From: Eutypella sp. D-1
Taxonomy: Eukaryota; Ascomycota; Sordariomycetes; Xylariales; Diatrypaceae
DNA length: 64,000 nt
Assembly: GCA_023313575.1 (NCBI GenBank)
Contig: JAJTTP010000006.1
Location: 558,001-622,000 of the forward strand
Reading direction: 5' to 3'
How positions within the stretch are numbered: the first letter of the stretch is position 1; every line of letters begins with the position of its first letter. Below are positions 45,674 to 58,526 of the stretch, in pieces. The notes beneath the pieces were generated by a model. That model saw nothing but the letters and a program-made list of their open reading frames with translations. It did no database searches and had not been told where the DNA came from. Both the position numbers and the translations under genes were made by a program.

Positions 45674-48400
45674 TCAGACCTCGGTGGGAATGAACATCTT
45701 CAAGCTACGGTGGGTAGGGAACGGAAGTTGGCTGACATCTTCCTCCCAGTAACCGTAACTAAGCCGTTGACGTGTAGTCGTCTGGAAAGGCAGGGTGAAG
45801 CCTTTCTGCACCTGGCCCTCGACAAAGATCGAGACCCGTTTGTATTTCCGATCGGCGTACTTCTCAAAGACCGCGGCGTGGTGCTTCCGTGCGATTCGGC
45901 AGCAGTCGAGCATCATGCTCACTAGAGGCTTTAATTGCGAGAGGGTGTAGCCCGAGTAATGGACGTGGTCAGGTGTCTATAAAGACAAAGTCAGAGGGTT
46001 ACACTCAAGATAAAACATGTTGTGGGGGGGGGGGGGTTGCTTACCCAGTCGCCCTTCTCCAAGATCATACGCGACAAACAATGGGCACCAGCAGCAATGT
46101 AGCTGGGCGGGCTCGCGACAAACCGCTCATCCATGAGAGTGACCTCGAGGAAGTACTTCGAGAGAGTACGAGACTCTAGATCGTAATCATCGGCCTTGCT
46201 AATACGCCTCAGGAAGCTCATCGGACCGGGCCAGCCCAATTCGAAGTTGAGCATGCTAAGCATAAAACGCTCAGCCTTGAGGATCTCGTCGATTGAGTAG
46301 CCGCCATCGACCATGTAAACAATCTCCTGAACCGAGGGGCAGTTGATTTCCTCATATTTGGCCGCGACAAATATGGCGGTAGCACCGACAAGCTGAAGCT
46401 TGCCGAGAGAGACGATCTTGCACGATAGGAATCGGTCGATGTAGTTGACGGTCAAAAACAACGTCTCAGGGAGCAGGCCAAATCGAGTATGGACCTGGAT
46501 GACCCAATCCATCAGGACCGACCGCATGGACCACTGGATCTCTGTTTGGATGTCCATGTAATGAGCATTCGGGAGCATAGTCATCTATCGAGGAAAGAGT
46601 CAGTTATATAATGACGCATGATACACAGCATGGATTCTTACCTCAAGGTCACGCATGTAGTTGAAGATATCGTCGCCGTACTCGGCAACCATGCTGACAT
46701 CCCAAGCTTCCTCGGCATCCTCTTCCGGGGTACGCTTGCTATCAACAATCTGTCTAGCAGCCTCGATCTCAGAGGCGTCCTTCTTGGTAAGCTTGGGGGG
46801 AAATAAAACAGTGGTGACACCGCCAGTAGTGTTATCGCCGCGAGACCGGGTAGAGTGAGCAGTAGTGTAGCCCTGGTCATCGTAGTAATCCTCTTCATAA
46901 TCGGAGAGGTCGGGGAGATCATCCGCATTCACGGGAGGGAGAAGATCAGGCTGGAATTCAACCATTTTGGCTTCTGTCTTCGGGGCAACTTGAGTGGGCA
47001 TGATAGGCTCGGGTAGAGAGTCAATGGCAACCAGAGGCTCGTCAATAGCTGCTGGCTTAGGATACTGGTCATCCTTAGGGAGCTCCTCAACAGCGTCTAA
47101 GTAAGGAGGTTCGGCCACATCTTCCTCTATGCAGCTAGTAGATGAGCCTGAATTAGACTGGTCGGCAAGATCAGGCTGGTCCCATGCACTAGTAGATTGG
47201 TCGCGGCTGTTCTTGTTCCAGTCGGTGTTCTCAGAAGGGGCAGATGCCCTGCCCCGCTCAGGCTTAGGAACTACCATGAGCTTGGGGTCATTGGAAAGCA
47301 GGCTTCGTGGAGCGGGGTGGGATTTCAGGACAGGCTGACTCGGGTAGTGACGAGGTTGACGCGAAGCAGGCTGTGCGTCTACGTAGACAGATTCACGGCT
47401 GGTCTTCTTCATAGTAGTGCCATTCGAAGGCTCTGGGACCTGTCGATCTTTCTCAGACTGAGCATCACTGTAAACCATGGACTTGGTAGGTCGCTTCCAG
47501 GCAGATGGTTGCTTGGGGCCGCTCGGACCTTGAGCGTTATTGCTACCGGGTCTGATCTGGGCCATGGAAGTAGATTGAGCAATGGATCCTGTCTTGGATG
47601 CTGGTCGTTGTGCGGGTCGTGACAATGTGTCCTTAGCCTTGTTCAACCCTCCGCCGTTCTCTTGTGCCTTAGCTACAAGGCCGGTATTGGCGGCGGCGAT
47701 GCCGCCCTGCTTCTTCACAACGGCACCGGAAGACGCTGCAGGAAAGACCGACTTGGAGACGTTGCTCGAGTCGGCAAGGGCATTACGCTTGGCAGCGCCG
47801 CCCTTGAGGGCACCATTCGAGGCCATCGCGAGAGAATTGCCAGCTCCCTTGTTTCGTTGTAGGGTTTCCTTCGCGCCCGGTATGAGGTTCTCGTTACCCA
47901 AGTTAGGAGCCTGTCTAACAGGACGGAAAGGCTATTAACAGGAGTAGAATTGTTAGCATTGACGTCCTATCTATTAATAGAAGTGTGCATTATGAAAGGT
48001 ACAGTAAAGCTGTGTGTGGTAAAGATCTGAGGAAGAGAAAATAGTGAATGTACTGGTGCTTAGGTTTAGTGTGGGTCATTTCCCTAGAAGTTACTTATGC
48101 CGGCAGCTTAGAGAGTGTTTAACGGGGGGTACCAGCACAATGCTAGTCGCATTGTTGCCTTAAGTGTAGAAGGTGTATGTAGGTATGTAGATAAAAAATC
48201 GGAAATGAGCTTTTTTGATAAGATTAATCTGAAGAAAGTGAGGAAGGTGCGAGAAGCAAAACGCGTTTGTAGCACCGTATACCTCTCAGGGAGGTAAGGG
48301 CAAGCAAGGCTCCCAAGGTTCCGCTTGTTGCCCTACTTGGGAAAAAGGCTGGTGGCATATAGATAGATGCATATCAGCATGAACTTACTCTTGCGTCCAT
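45674..48400 (-). CDS. G2/mitotic-specific B-type cyclin
   Basis: Activator of Cdk1, counterpart of S. pombe cdc13 and Aspergillus nimE. Exons 48400-48389 (12 nt, MDAR), 47931-46642, 46584-46045 and 45976-45674 give 714 residues. All junctions are phase 0. The micro-exon was found from the donor AGA|GTAAGT and produces MDARPFRPVRQAPN, a fungal cyclin-B start. A destruction box RNALADSSN (RxxLxxxxN) is at about residues 53-61. Residues 70-430 are disordered and Ser/Pro/Glu-rich. The N-terminal cyclin box starts near 445 with YMDIQTEIQWSMRSVLMDWV and contains CDK-contact Lys and Glu positions (AAKYEEI); the C-terminal box begins near 560 (WPGPMSFLRRISKADDYD). Intron 3 (68 nt) carries a C13 tract in the transcript next to the donor. 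Destruction by APC/C is inferred from the D-box. Confidence 0.95.
46024..46036. repeat. G13 homopolymer inside the cyclin intron 3
   Basis: Thirteen G on the plus strand (C13 in the pre-mRNA) starting within 8 nt of the intron donor. Confidence 0.9.
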
Positions 48401-51400
48401 TCCCACAAATGGACCTCTTTTGCAGGTGGTTACGAGGCGTCAAAGGTGAAATTGTTGTATATTGCCGATCGAAGGAGCGCTCCGTTGCAATATTGTATCT
48501 CTATAGGGACCGACTGGGCCGATACGCATGTAAATAGGTACAAGGTAAACAGTGTAGAAGTTGTAGGTACAGTATGCAGTATGGGGCGAAGTCTATAGCT
48601 GAGGTCTCCAGTATGATTGGTGACAAGCGGTGCAAAGCCTAGACATATGCACACAACCAGGCGAAAGTCTGCAGTGAGGTCTGGATCTGGGGATCAGCCA
48701 CACGAGGTTCGCGAGCTTCACAAGCCTTGATGTCAGCGGATCAGTCAAGTCATGCAGACACGAGGGTAATTGTGGACTTTTGCTGGTGGATTCCACGCGT
48801 GTCAATGTGGCAGTGATAATGCTAACCGATCATACGTGAATGCTGGGGACGTATCGTTGATCGATTGCTCGAAGGAAAAATGGATAGACATGAATGGGCA
48901 GTGGAAAAAAAAAAGATAAAGGCGTAGTGGTGGAGGTCGGTAGTGGTAGCAGTGGTATTGGTAGTAGAAGGGAACTCGTTTATTTCAAATGAGATGCAAG
49001 GCAAGGATGAGTGACTACATACCTTGGGATATAACTTCAACCTTTCGGGTGGAATTCAGGTCTGCATTGGAAGTGTAGGCAGTAGGCAGATAGGCAGGTA
49101 GGTAGACAGGTATGGTACGAGGTAAGGTAAGGTAAGGTGAGGAGCTGGAGGTACCAATAGGTATGGTGATTTGAAATTAATAAGGGTCCATCAAGTTGCT
49201 CCCTTAGGTTAAGAGGGAATAGCGTCTACAGGTAGTTGGTAATAATAAGTCCAGGTCTGCAGGCAGGTATGCAGCAGGTATGTACAGATGTCATGCATGT
49301 GAGGGTACGGTACGGGGAGAAAGAGAGAATTGTGTGAGCTCCGCGCGAAGACGAAGATGCAGACGCGCGCAATAAAAGAAAAAAAAGGGAACAAGAATAG
49401 AACCCAAGTGAATCTCTTTCCAAAGAAGCGTGAAGATGGAGAATAAGAGAAGATCAAGGATCCAGAAAGAAGTTGTTGATACTGCTGCACACCCCTCAGT
49501 CTTAACTTGAAGAATGCAGGTTCTAAACATTGGTTGTAGGTAAGCTACGATTCTGTTAGTTAAGGTGTGTGCATATATGCTTCTATCTGTCTTGTGTTAT
49601 GGGGTTTTGTTTTGATATCCATCACAAGGGCAACTCCATTCTTGTTGACCTGGAACCAGGAAAAATAAACAAATTGATTGGTAGGCTAACACAGCTTTTA
49701 GATCCAATTCATGCATGACAGCTCCTATCGGCCATCCCGCTAACCTTATGCAGGAAGACCCCTGTCAGGGTAGCACACTACGCGACCTTCTAAGGTTTAA
49801 TTGGCTCTGCATCCCCCCGAGGTCCCGAGGTCTCACCTGCCTATCGGTGATCGGCTAATGAATGTTCCAGCCTGGGGTGTTCCCATGTTTGGGGATTCAA
49901 TGTTGCCCAGGTGAAACGAGAGAGGTCCGAGCTCATGCACAATTAAATGGTGTAAGCAAACCCCGATTAAGGCTAATATCAGCCTTGCAGCCTTGTAGTG
50001 GCTTAAAAGGGAAAAGGGGTTTCTGACGTATGCCAAGCATTTAGAGAATGTAATTCGCGTCTTCTATAAGAAGAGTAAATTCGGGATTTTCTCGATAACA
50101 CATCCTCCATTCAATTCAATTATATATTTTCTGTTTAAATACAATCTGCAACGGTTCAAGGTATTCGTATATAGTTTTCCTCAATTTAATTTCGCGGCAA
50201 TGCCGGAGTGCATCGGGTTCTAATCCCATCCGACTTTTTCGCGCCAAGGCGCGCACGAACTTTAGGTACTTTACACGAATATGGCGCCAAGTCATGTGAC
50301 TCTCAGATCAGGCCAAGAAATCATCGAACCAAGGAACCCCTCGACCTCGAAAGGAACAGGACATGGCTTTTCTGAACCCAACCTTGCTCCCGCGCGGCCT
50401 GAAATGCAAATTATCTATTTAAGACGATTGCGCGACAAACCCTTCGGGTTTTTGATGGGTTCGCGACGACTCTCTGGAGTATGCGCCGACGGGCCAATGT
50501 CGAGGCGGCCTGAGGGAAAGACCGCCCCAGCCCCTGTTTGCCTGTGAGCCAGTTGCGACAGTGCGAGGAATGGAAATCTGACGCGGGGCCGCCGCACCCA
50601 CCACCAATCGCCGGCCGCTTCTAGTGGTAGAAAAAGGAGAAATGCGACCGGAACTTTTGAATGGCGCACAGGAAAGAAAGAAAAAAATTCGCGTGGGTAA
50701 ATTCCTGCGCTGCAATCTCAACCCGCTCTCTCTATTTGGATTAATGAGAGAGAATATGGAGACCTAACCGGAGGTAAGATAAGGACAAGGGGAGAGAAAA
50801 AAAAGGCATGGCCCTATTTATTATTCATGCGGTTGGGTACGATCTGAGCGACAAAAGTAGTACATACTTCATGTAGCGCGGCCGTAGCACTGAATTGTGG
50901 GTTTTTCTCTAGGTACGATACGATACGATACGCCACCCGTCTGTACTGTCCTTGTTCTGGAGGAGCCGGAGCGGCGGGCATGCAAATCTATCGACACTAG
51001 CAAAGCTAAATAGACACCGCCAGATGAAGCCAAAGCAAAGATGCGGTCGGGTCTAACGTGGACATGGGCTCTAAAACACAACTAGATAACTAACTAGATA
51101 GATCTCTTGTTAGTCCAGCCAGCCCAGTCAGTTCATGGCTGAGCCCGTTTTCGCTTACTACATCTGTATTTTGCGATGCGCTCTTCTTCTTCTTCTTTGC
51201 AGTTGTCTTGTACAGGTACAAGATCGGGGAGAAGGGAGAATAGACCTGCCCTCTTTCACTCAACCAAGGTGCGAAGTAGTGTAGGTAGTTTAGCTGCTGT
51301 GTTGTTGTGGTGGTGGCACCATCTTAACCTCGATCGCGAGACGACGGCCTGCACGGCGAGTCATCCTGAACGGGTCAACCCATGTTATGTACCTCGATGA

Positions 51401-51431
51401 TGTGCCCCTCCTCCTCCCCCTTCTACCCCAT

Positions 51432-51485
51432 GTAGTCGCAGTCGCAGTCGTCGCAGTCGTCGCAGTGTCGCAGTGTCGCAAGTCG
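51432..51485. repeat. GTCGCA tandem repeat
   Basis: About seven imperfect units of GTCGCA/GTCGTCGCA. Related words CAGTCGCATYCAGTCGCAT occur near 54700. Confidence 0.75.
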
Positions 51486-54400
51486 CATCCAGCGCAATGC
51501 TGCCGCTCATCTCACCTCACCCTTCAAACCCCACACCACCTGCCCCCGCGTCACCGAGACTCCCAGCAGCCAGCCGCAAAGGCGATCGCGAGCCCGCCAT
51601 TTACCGGGAGCATATACCATAGACCCGGGGTTTCGCGTCTTCCTGCGAAGCGACCGGATCCAGATTGCCAGGCGATGGCGGCAGCGGCGACGACGCGCGC
51701 GCAAGATGTCAAACTATGCGTCTATTTCTGGTTTCTGCTCCTCTCCATCCGAGAAAAAAAGTTGTCCGGCGCGCATCGCATGGCCAGAAAAGTGGATTAT
51801 TGAGCTGGGCCAAGGCAGGGGCCGGGAGAATAGGAATGCCACACGTACTTCAGGTAACTAACTAGTCACATATATGCGTGGGGCAATTTTCGAAGCGTGA
51901 TAGCTTCCCTAAGCACTAATAATATGCGCCTTACCGATACTTCTCCTCTCGGGATACCCGTCTAGCTAGCGGGCAGCACCGCGGGTCTACGTAGGTAGGT
52001 CTATTCAGTTCAGGTATTTGCTTTTTCAACCCCATTCCTTCCGGGGAGAATGGAGACGGGGCGGGGAGGGGGGCTCCTCTCTGGGCTTCGGACATATATC
52101 TAATAAGTGGCAGCGATTCTCAGAGGCTGGTCTCCTGGTCTAAAAGGTGCAAGTCTTTTAACATGTTACATAATGTGGATCGCATGGTGAGGTGTCTTGG
52201 GGAACTCTACTGGCCCGCCGCCACCCACGATTTGGGGGGGCAACTAGCTTCACATATAGGGCCGGCCGGCATATGCATCATGTGTACAATACAACATAAC
52301 CCAACTTATCATATAGCGGTATCCTGGCCCGCGCGATACCGTGGCTATGATAGATGCTGCGACACGATACAACCTCTCAGTGCGTAGGGCAGGAAAAACA
52401 TTGGGGAACCTCACTTCTTACTTCTTTATTCATTAGGAACAACGAGCTTCGAGGGGACGAAGTCGAGAACAAGCTTTCTATGTAGGTATATCGTTGAGGA
52501 GCTCTCCTCCCTCCTCGTGGGGCTGCCGATCTCTTGCCGTAGCGTCGGCAGAAACTCCCCTCCACTATTAGTTACTTGGGTATGTAGGCGGGCCGGCAGG
52601 CAGGTTGGGCGTCTGATGCCGTGCGCATTGGTGGGAGGAGGGGAAGAGTCAGTGAGAGAGAGGGAAAAGGGTCGCAGAGATAAGTAGCAGATGCGCTGTT
52701 CAATCAGCGCCACGAATCTTGCAGCGATTTTGGGCAACCGATGAAGAAAAGAAGAGGAAAAAAAGAGGACAGAGATTGACGAGGTCCCTGGAGGGTCTTG
52801 CCCTTGCAACATCCCCATTGGCCGCTCGGAATCGACACTGGCGGTCTAGATAATCTACGTCCCAAGATTTAATCTGGGGTGTGCGAGTGGTATATGATAT
52901 GTGCGTGTGTGCGCGTGTGAGTTTTCTGCCCCAGGACTACATGATCGCCTCTTCCTCCCCTCCTCCCTCCCCTCACTTCTTTGTGTGTAGGACGTGCGTA
53001 GGCTGGGTTGTATATAACTGCGCGCAAGTCCAGAGTGGCTTGATCGATTGTAGCACCGATGATGCTAGAGATATATGTAGGTACCTAGGAGATAGACAGT
53101 TACTTAGATCGTCCCGAAGTGGCTACGCGATAGGCCGCGGCCGATCGTATCGGGGGATGCGTAGTGTGGTGTGTGTGTGCGTGTTGTATCCCAGGTTTGT
53201 TTATTTTGATTTTTTTCTACCCGGAAGGTGAGGGACGGCACGAGGTCTCTGGGCGTTTCGAGGCTTTAATGTCTGGCAGGCAAGAGTCGCAAAAAGGCGA
53301 CGTTAGCGCGTGGGGAAGGACGAGCTGGTCGCAGAACATGATTCGACTACTTCCGCAGAATGCGCCCACCAGACAGATATATACTGGCAGACCGGGCTTG
53401 GCTGCGCATACATGCCTTACCTAACCATATACGTAGCGTGCCATGCTGCTGCTTGTTGCGGCTGCTGTTATTGTTGATGTTATTGTTGCTTGTTATCGGC
53501 GCTGTTATAGGTAGATTACTACAGTAGGGCGTTTGGACGTTAGGTTAGGTACCTACTACGGAATATGAAAGAAAAAAGGGATGATGAGGAAAAAAAAACC
53601 GATGGGGGCGTTCGTGGTTCGCGAAAGGGCCACCACCGCCTTGTCTGGCCTCTGATTCGTCGCAGGCTCGACTTGTTCTCACACTAGGATGAAACTCCTC
53701 GCCAGCGCATAGCGTACTTATGTACGATCATCAAATTATCTCCAGAACTCCAGTCGCGAGTCGCCTCTTGATAGGCAGGGAAACACGACAAACTTTCCGC
53801 GGCCCTCTCTTGGTCGGTTGCCACACCCAGTCTAGCCCTAATCGACCAGAAATGTCTTGCGCCCCCCCCTCGTAAGGAACCTGCGTCAACATCGGCTCAC
53901 TCATGCCCTTCTGTACAGGTTGCTGCTGTGCTACGTCTGACTTAGGTAGGAAGTTCCTTCTAAACCTGGCGCTGCTTACCTACTGCCTGTTTTTTTGCAG
54001 GCCATCCCATGCTGCCGTCATGATGTAGGCATATGTAGTTACTAGGCCGAGCCGAAACGGTGAAACATAGGGTTACAAGGATGTCGGCCTTTTCGTTTCT
54101 CTCTTTCATCGGCGGGCGGGCGGATCCAACAACCCCAGCCAACCTTGAGGGGGATGGGGCGCAATTCACAGCTTCAAAGAATGAGGGGGAGGGAATGGCG
54201 AACAAGCGTGGCAGCCGATCCATCCATCTTACTCAAGCCCGCCCGCTCACTCATCAGGGGTCCCTTCCGGCGCATCAACATGGTCGGGTTGGTCGCAAAC
54301 TCGTCATCGACGGCTCTAGACCCATCTCTTCCTACAGTTTATCGCTAAAGTTCAACAATCGCAAGTGCGCTCGAAGTGCAACTGGCCTGGCCCCCCCCTG

Positions 54401-56159
54401 AGGAATTAATAAGTTGGAGAAGGTTTCGATCGTACGAAGAGTATGTAATAATAATAATGCTCAAGCTACTTAGGTAGGTCACAATTATGGATTGGTAGGT
54501 AATAGGTAATTTTTCAGATGTACTTGAGTGCAAAGTAATACCTAGTAATTGGTATAGACATAGCACATAACAACTTGCGCTGCACACATGCGTACATGTC
54601 AAGGGTCGATCCCCTGCCTTAGACAAACTGGCGCACTAGAACAAGCAATCTCATTGGCTGGATCGGCCGTCTACCTGCCCGGTTCAGATGGGACTCCAGT
54701 CGCATTCAGTCGCATCCAGTCGTTTGTGACAACGGGGGCTGGTTGAGCTAACCGGCGGGCAACAGCAAGTATAACAAAGCAGGCAAGCAAGCAAAGCAAA
54801 GCGACGAGTAGGAAGAAACAACTGACAGCGAATCCCATAAAGTCTTGCCTGGAATACCGAGCATAAAGAACGCGACCAGATTGTAGGGAGGAGTGGCGGG
54901 CAGTATGAACCGGGGTTGTATCAGGATGCGCCGAGGCGAAGGGGAAAAAAAAACAAAGGTAAGTAAGTCAAAGTCAAGTCGAAAAGATTTGGTTCCGCAA
55001 CGCAGGACCGCAAGAGCGCCCCCGGCGCAAACTTCGCGCGGCGCCAGCGGCCAGGTTGTTTTTTCTTCTCTGGGGGATGTCGGCTTTTATTTTCCAGTTC
55101 ACTACTTGCCTGGCAGCAGCCTGGGTTCCAGTCCAGCCGCTTACTTGCCAATAGCGCCAGGCCATCATCTCCACCCCCATGACAGCAATCCGAGTACGTT
55201 ACGAAGCTACCTAGGTAGGTAGTAGCTATTAGTTTGTGTCCCCTTCCCCTTTTCCCTCTATTTCCTTCCAAGTCGCACCCGGCGTCAGTCATGAGAACAA
55301 TAGCAATCAAGGGACATGTGCGCAAAGGACGCGCGCTAAGTCTGGGCTGTGGTGGGAAAGTAACTTCAAAGCCCGTCCGTCCAGTCTAAGATCGCAGGTA
55401 ATGTATGTGTTTATTACCGGCGCAAAGACGAAGAAGGAGCTGCGCCTCTTATGTATAGCTAATAGGCGCGCTGAGAACACGAAGATCGGCCGAGCAGGGG
55501 TGGGCGCTGGTGCCGAAGTGATGACAATGGGTGGATGGAGGGATGGATATGTAGATGAATAGATGGTGGTCTTGTCGGATCATTCCGTACTGCCCGGCGC
55601 GGTAACTCACCGGCGGGGTGGATGGACAGTGAGCTCAGCGTCCATGAATGTTTCGAGGGCCTCGATTAAGTCTTGAATCGCGCATGCGACCTGATGCTCA
55701 CGGGAATAGCCAATACAATAGCCAATATAACTATTAGGGTATGCGCCGCATTATATACACGTCTTTCTAGGTTATGCTGCTTATACACCTGCTATTAGTA
55801 GACATTACCCAAGAAACTAAATCTGACTGTCTGTATACCAACCTAGGTAGGTACTATATATACCTACGTAAGTATCTACATACGCATATCTACATTTTCT
55901 GGAGACCCAATGGCTCGGACCGTTCTTGCCGCGGTGGTCGTCGTCGTCGCATACAATATATGGGTATCGATGTTAGGCAGATCATATAACTTATATGGTT
56001 CCTTGTATAACACGACGGAATAGGGGGAGAGCTAGAGACCAACATGGTTTTCAAAGCACATCAGCGGTAAAGGTTTATTATATCTATCTACCTGTCACTC
56101 GAGTGGGTGTGAATGGCAAGCGTCTTCGTCTTGGCCTACAGATTGGAAAGTACTTACTC

Positions 56160-56680
56160 AAGTATTGAGTTCCAGTAGGTACCTGGTAGTAGGTAGGTGG
56201 TAGCTTCTAAAAGGCTCGAGGGCTGTCAGTCATGTCATTCGCCTAGGAATACCTGGGTGGACGAATGGATCCGTATGCTTGTGGATATATACACTGTATC
56301 CCTCCAACTGGAAACACGGCCTAATGATGCGACATCACTGCACCACTATACCTGGCCTAGAGCTGGGTAGATGCCTACATCCTAATGTACCTAAGTAGGT
56401 GAGTTGTATGTTTTAACTAAGGAATAAGAAGGAATGCGCTTTCTATCTCTACCTAAGTAATTAATTTCATCGGGTGTCATTTGCGAAGTACAGTAGGTAG
56501 GTAGGTAATAGTTATCATATTTATATCAGGAGTTATCAGATGGTGGTAGGGTTAAAAGGTGGGTGTATTAAAGAGCCGTCAAGAAGATGGAAACTCGCAT
56601 ATTATTTGACAGGACCCATCCATCCATGATTCTGTTATTTTACCTGGAGGTACCTACCTACCTACTTATGTCACCATGTA
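56160..56680. repeat. TACCTA/TAGGTA microrepeat-rich stretch
   Basis: At least six clusters in 0.5 kb, for example GTAGGTACCTGGTAGTAGG, GTACCTAAGTAGGTGAG, CAGTAGGTAGGTAGG and GGTACCTACCTACCTACTT. Confidence 0.65.
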
Positions 56681-57081
56681 AGTCAGATAGCACCTCCTAC
56701 GTACTTACAATCCATCCATGTTGCATGTGGAGAGGGGAGGCGACTTCCAAGGTTGAGTATATGAATATTGGTATCATGTTTAAGTGTACCTAGAAGAAAG
56801 AATGAAACCCTACATTCAGTCTGAATCTTATAATATCTTGAACCCGAGGAAGAGCGCGCGCACATACACATATGACATACATACATAGATGCATACCAAC
56901 TTCTCCCAAGACGAAAGGGAAAGAAAAGAAGTCCACTTGAGCAAGGAATTTCTCATCTCAAGATTCCAATCCAAGGTTCGGACCCAATGTCTCCAATAAC
57001 TATCCCCAAGATCCAAGGTCGTTGCGTATTTCGGGGGATATTATGCAACTGCTACGTAGCTCCGTAATACACATACTTAGG

Positions 57082-57122
57082 TACACACACACGCACACAC
57101 GCACACACATACACACACACAT
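57082..57122. repeat. (AC)n microsatellite, interrupted
   Basis: ACACAC runs broken by G and T, about 20 units. Confidence 0.9.
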
Positions 57123-57789
57123 ATAGGAGTACATATGAAATGCATAAGATACGCCCAATAGCAGTAGCAATGAATATGTATGGTTTACAGAAGTTCAAGG
57201 TTTATGTCTGGTATTAATATGGTTTATTAGACCTCTAGTTGGGTACATATGTATTCGCATACTTCCTAGGCAGGTATTGGCACTTAGGGATTGGCGTGAT
57301 AAGTGGTGGCCAGTGTGCGGTGGTTAGTGCCTGCCACTTATATGGTCTGTTGGTCTGTGGTAGGCCTGTTCTAGGTTTTGATACTTGGGTAGTCTAAGTA
57401 AGTGTCATATAATTAGGAAGTACAGATATGCACCCGCAAAGTACATCCATGGATACGCAAAGTTACAAAGTTACGAGAAGTACCTGTGGGAAATTCAATT
57501 CGAAAACCTCTCCAGGGCTCTAACTCAGTAGCACTCTCTCTCTCTCTCTCTATCTGTCTTGGGGGAACTCCAGTTGTCACTAGCTCTATTCTCCAGTTAG
57601 TTACTGTCTGCTCTCTCTGGTCCCGTCTCTTCCCTCTCTCTCTCTCTTTCCCTCTCCGCGGACCGGTTCTCCTCACTCGTTCTCATACACACACCACACA
57701 CTCTCACACACACTACCTACTTTCACATCAACGGCTTCTACCTTGATTATCTTCAACGCAGAACCATCAGTACTCTTCAATAGATTCTG

Positions 57790-58302
57790 GTAAGTCATTC
57801 CTGTCTTCATAGAAAACAAGAAATTCCCCTCTACCCACACTTCACTAGAACCACCCTAGTCCTCCTTTTGGTGCTTGGGTAACTGAGAAAGTCGCCTTTG
57901 GCTTTTGGTCTTCTTCTCAGGTGCGATTCTGGGGACCATCAAGGACACCCTCAAGGTCGAGTTCAATGCATCTCTGAACAACACAACGCCATTCATTTTA
58001 TCTCTTAGTATGTCTATTCGGTGCTTTAATCTTATGCGATCAAATATTCATATCCATTTTTACCCTCTTCACCTTATCTTCCCCTCAAATCCCCTGGTCT
58101 TTTCCACGCACCCAATTAGCCCATATTTCGCCGTAGATTTTACCCACGTCAAGCGAAATTCCACATTCCCTCTCTCCTTCATTCTCTCGATCTCCGGCTC
58201 TCCCTACATAGAATCTGCAACATTACGCAACGCAAGCAACTTTGCGAAAAAGACATACTGCTATATATTTCATTAATGCTAACTCTTCTTCTATTGAAAT
58301 AG
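57790..58302 (+). other. two inferred introns in the zinc-cluster gene leader
   Basis: Donor CTG|GTAAGTC at 57790 with acceptor TTCTCAG at 57920, and donor TTA|GTATGTC at 58008 with acceptor GAAATAG at 58302 preceded by an ATGCTAACTC branch. They would leave an 87-nt leader exon (57921-58007) containing a uORF of three codons (ATG at 57966). Whether this leader belongs to the downstream gene needs RNA data. Confidence 0.5.
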
Positions 58303-58517
58303 GTGTATAATTCATCTCATCGTTGCTGCTTCAAGGATCATCACACCCCCTCCCCCCCCTGCGACCGCTCCGTCGTTGACCGCCCCCCGACTTCTCCGAC
58401 TCCCCCGAACCGTGTATAGCGTAGTCTGTTAATCGGACGGTATCAAGAAAATTCGATTATTATAAAAGACGGGTGTCGCTCGAGGTTTAACGTCGATACG
58501 ACGGAGACAAAATCCCC

Positions 58518-58526
58518 ATGTGGTAA
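58518..58526 (+). promoter_or_regulatory. two-codon uORF overlapping the main start (UAAUG)
   Basis: ATG TGG TAA, where the last A of TAA is the first base of the main ATG at 58526. Such UAAUG overlaps are known reinitiation signals in fungal and viral mRNAs. The uORF start context (CCCC before ATG) is weak, which would permit leaky scanning. Confidence 0.6.

Larger units (their letters stand above)
48401..58525. other. 10.1-kb gene-free region between divergent cyclin and zinc-cluster genes
   Basis: No frame here combines length, codon bias and recognisable sequence. Structural items: a plausible noncoding donor on the minus strand near 49020 (AAG|GTATGT) that could belong to the cyclin leader; GTCGCA-type repeats (51432-51485, and CAGTCGCAT words near 54700-54725); dense TACCTA/TAGGTA words at 55200-55880 and 56160-56680; an AC dinucleotide tract (57082-57122); CT/CA-rich sequence and spliced leader from about 57700. 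Long regulatory region or unannotated long noncoding RNAs are both possible. Confidence 0.55.

Noticed and set aside
50195..50245. tRNA-like B-box (GGTTCTAATCCC)
   Set aside because: The T-stem has a mismatch, no acceptor-stem partner and no A-box were found upstream.
52881..53424. Open frames in the gene-free region
   Set aside because: Composition follows simple GTGTGT and CTTC runs; no recognisable protein.
57905..58276. 123-codon plus-strand frame before the zinc-cluster gene
   Set aside because: It crosses a good donor (58008) and acceptor (58302) and has no coding bias after the first 87 nt; better explained as spliced leader.
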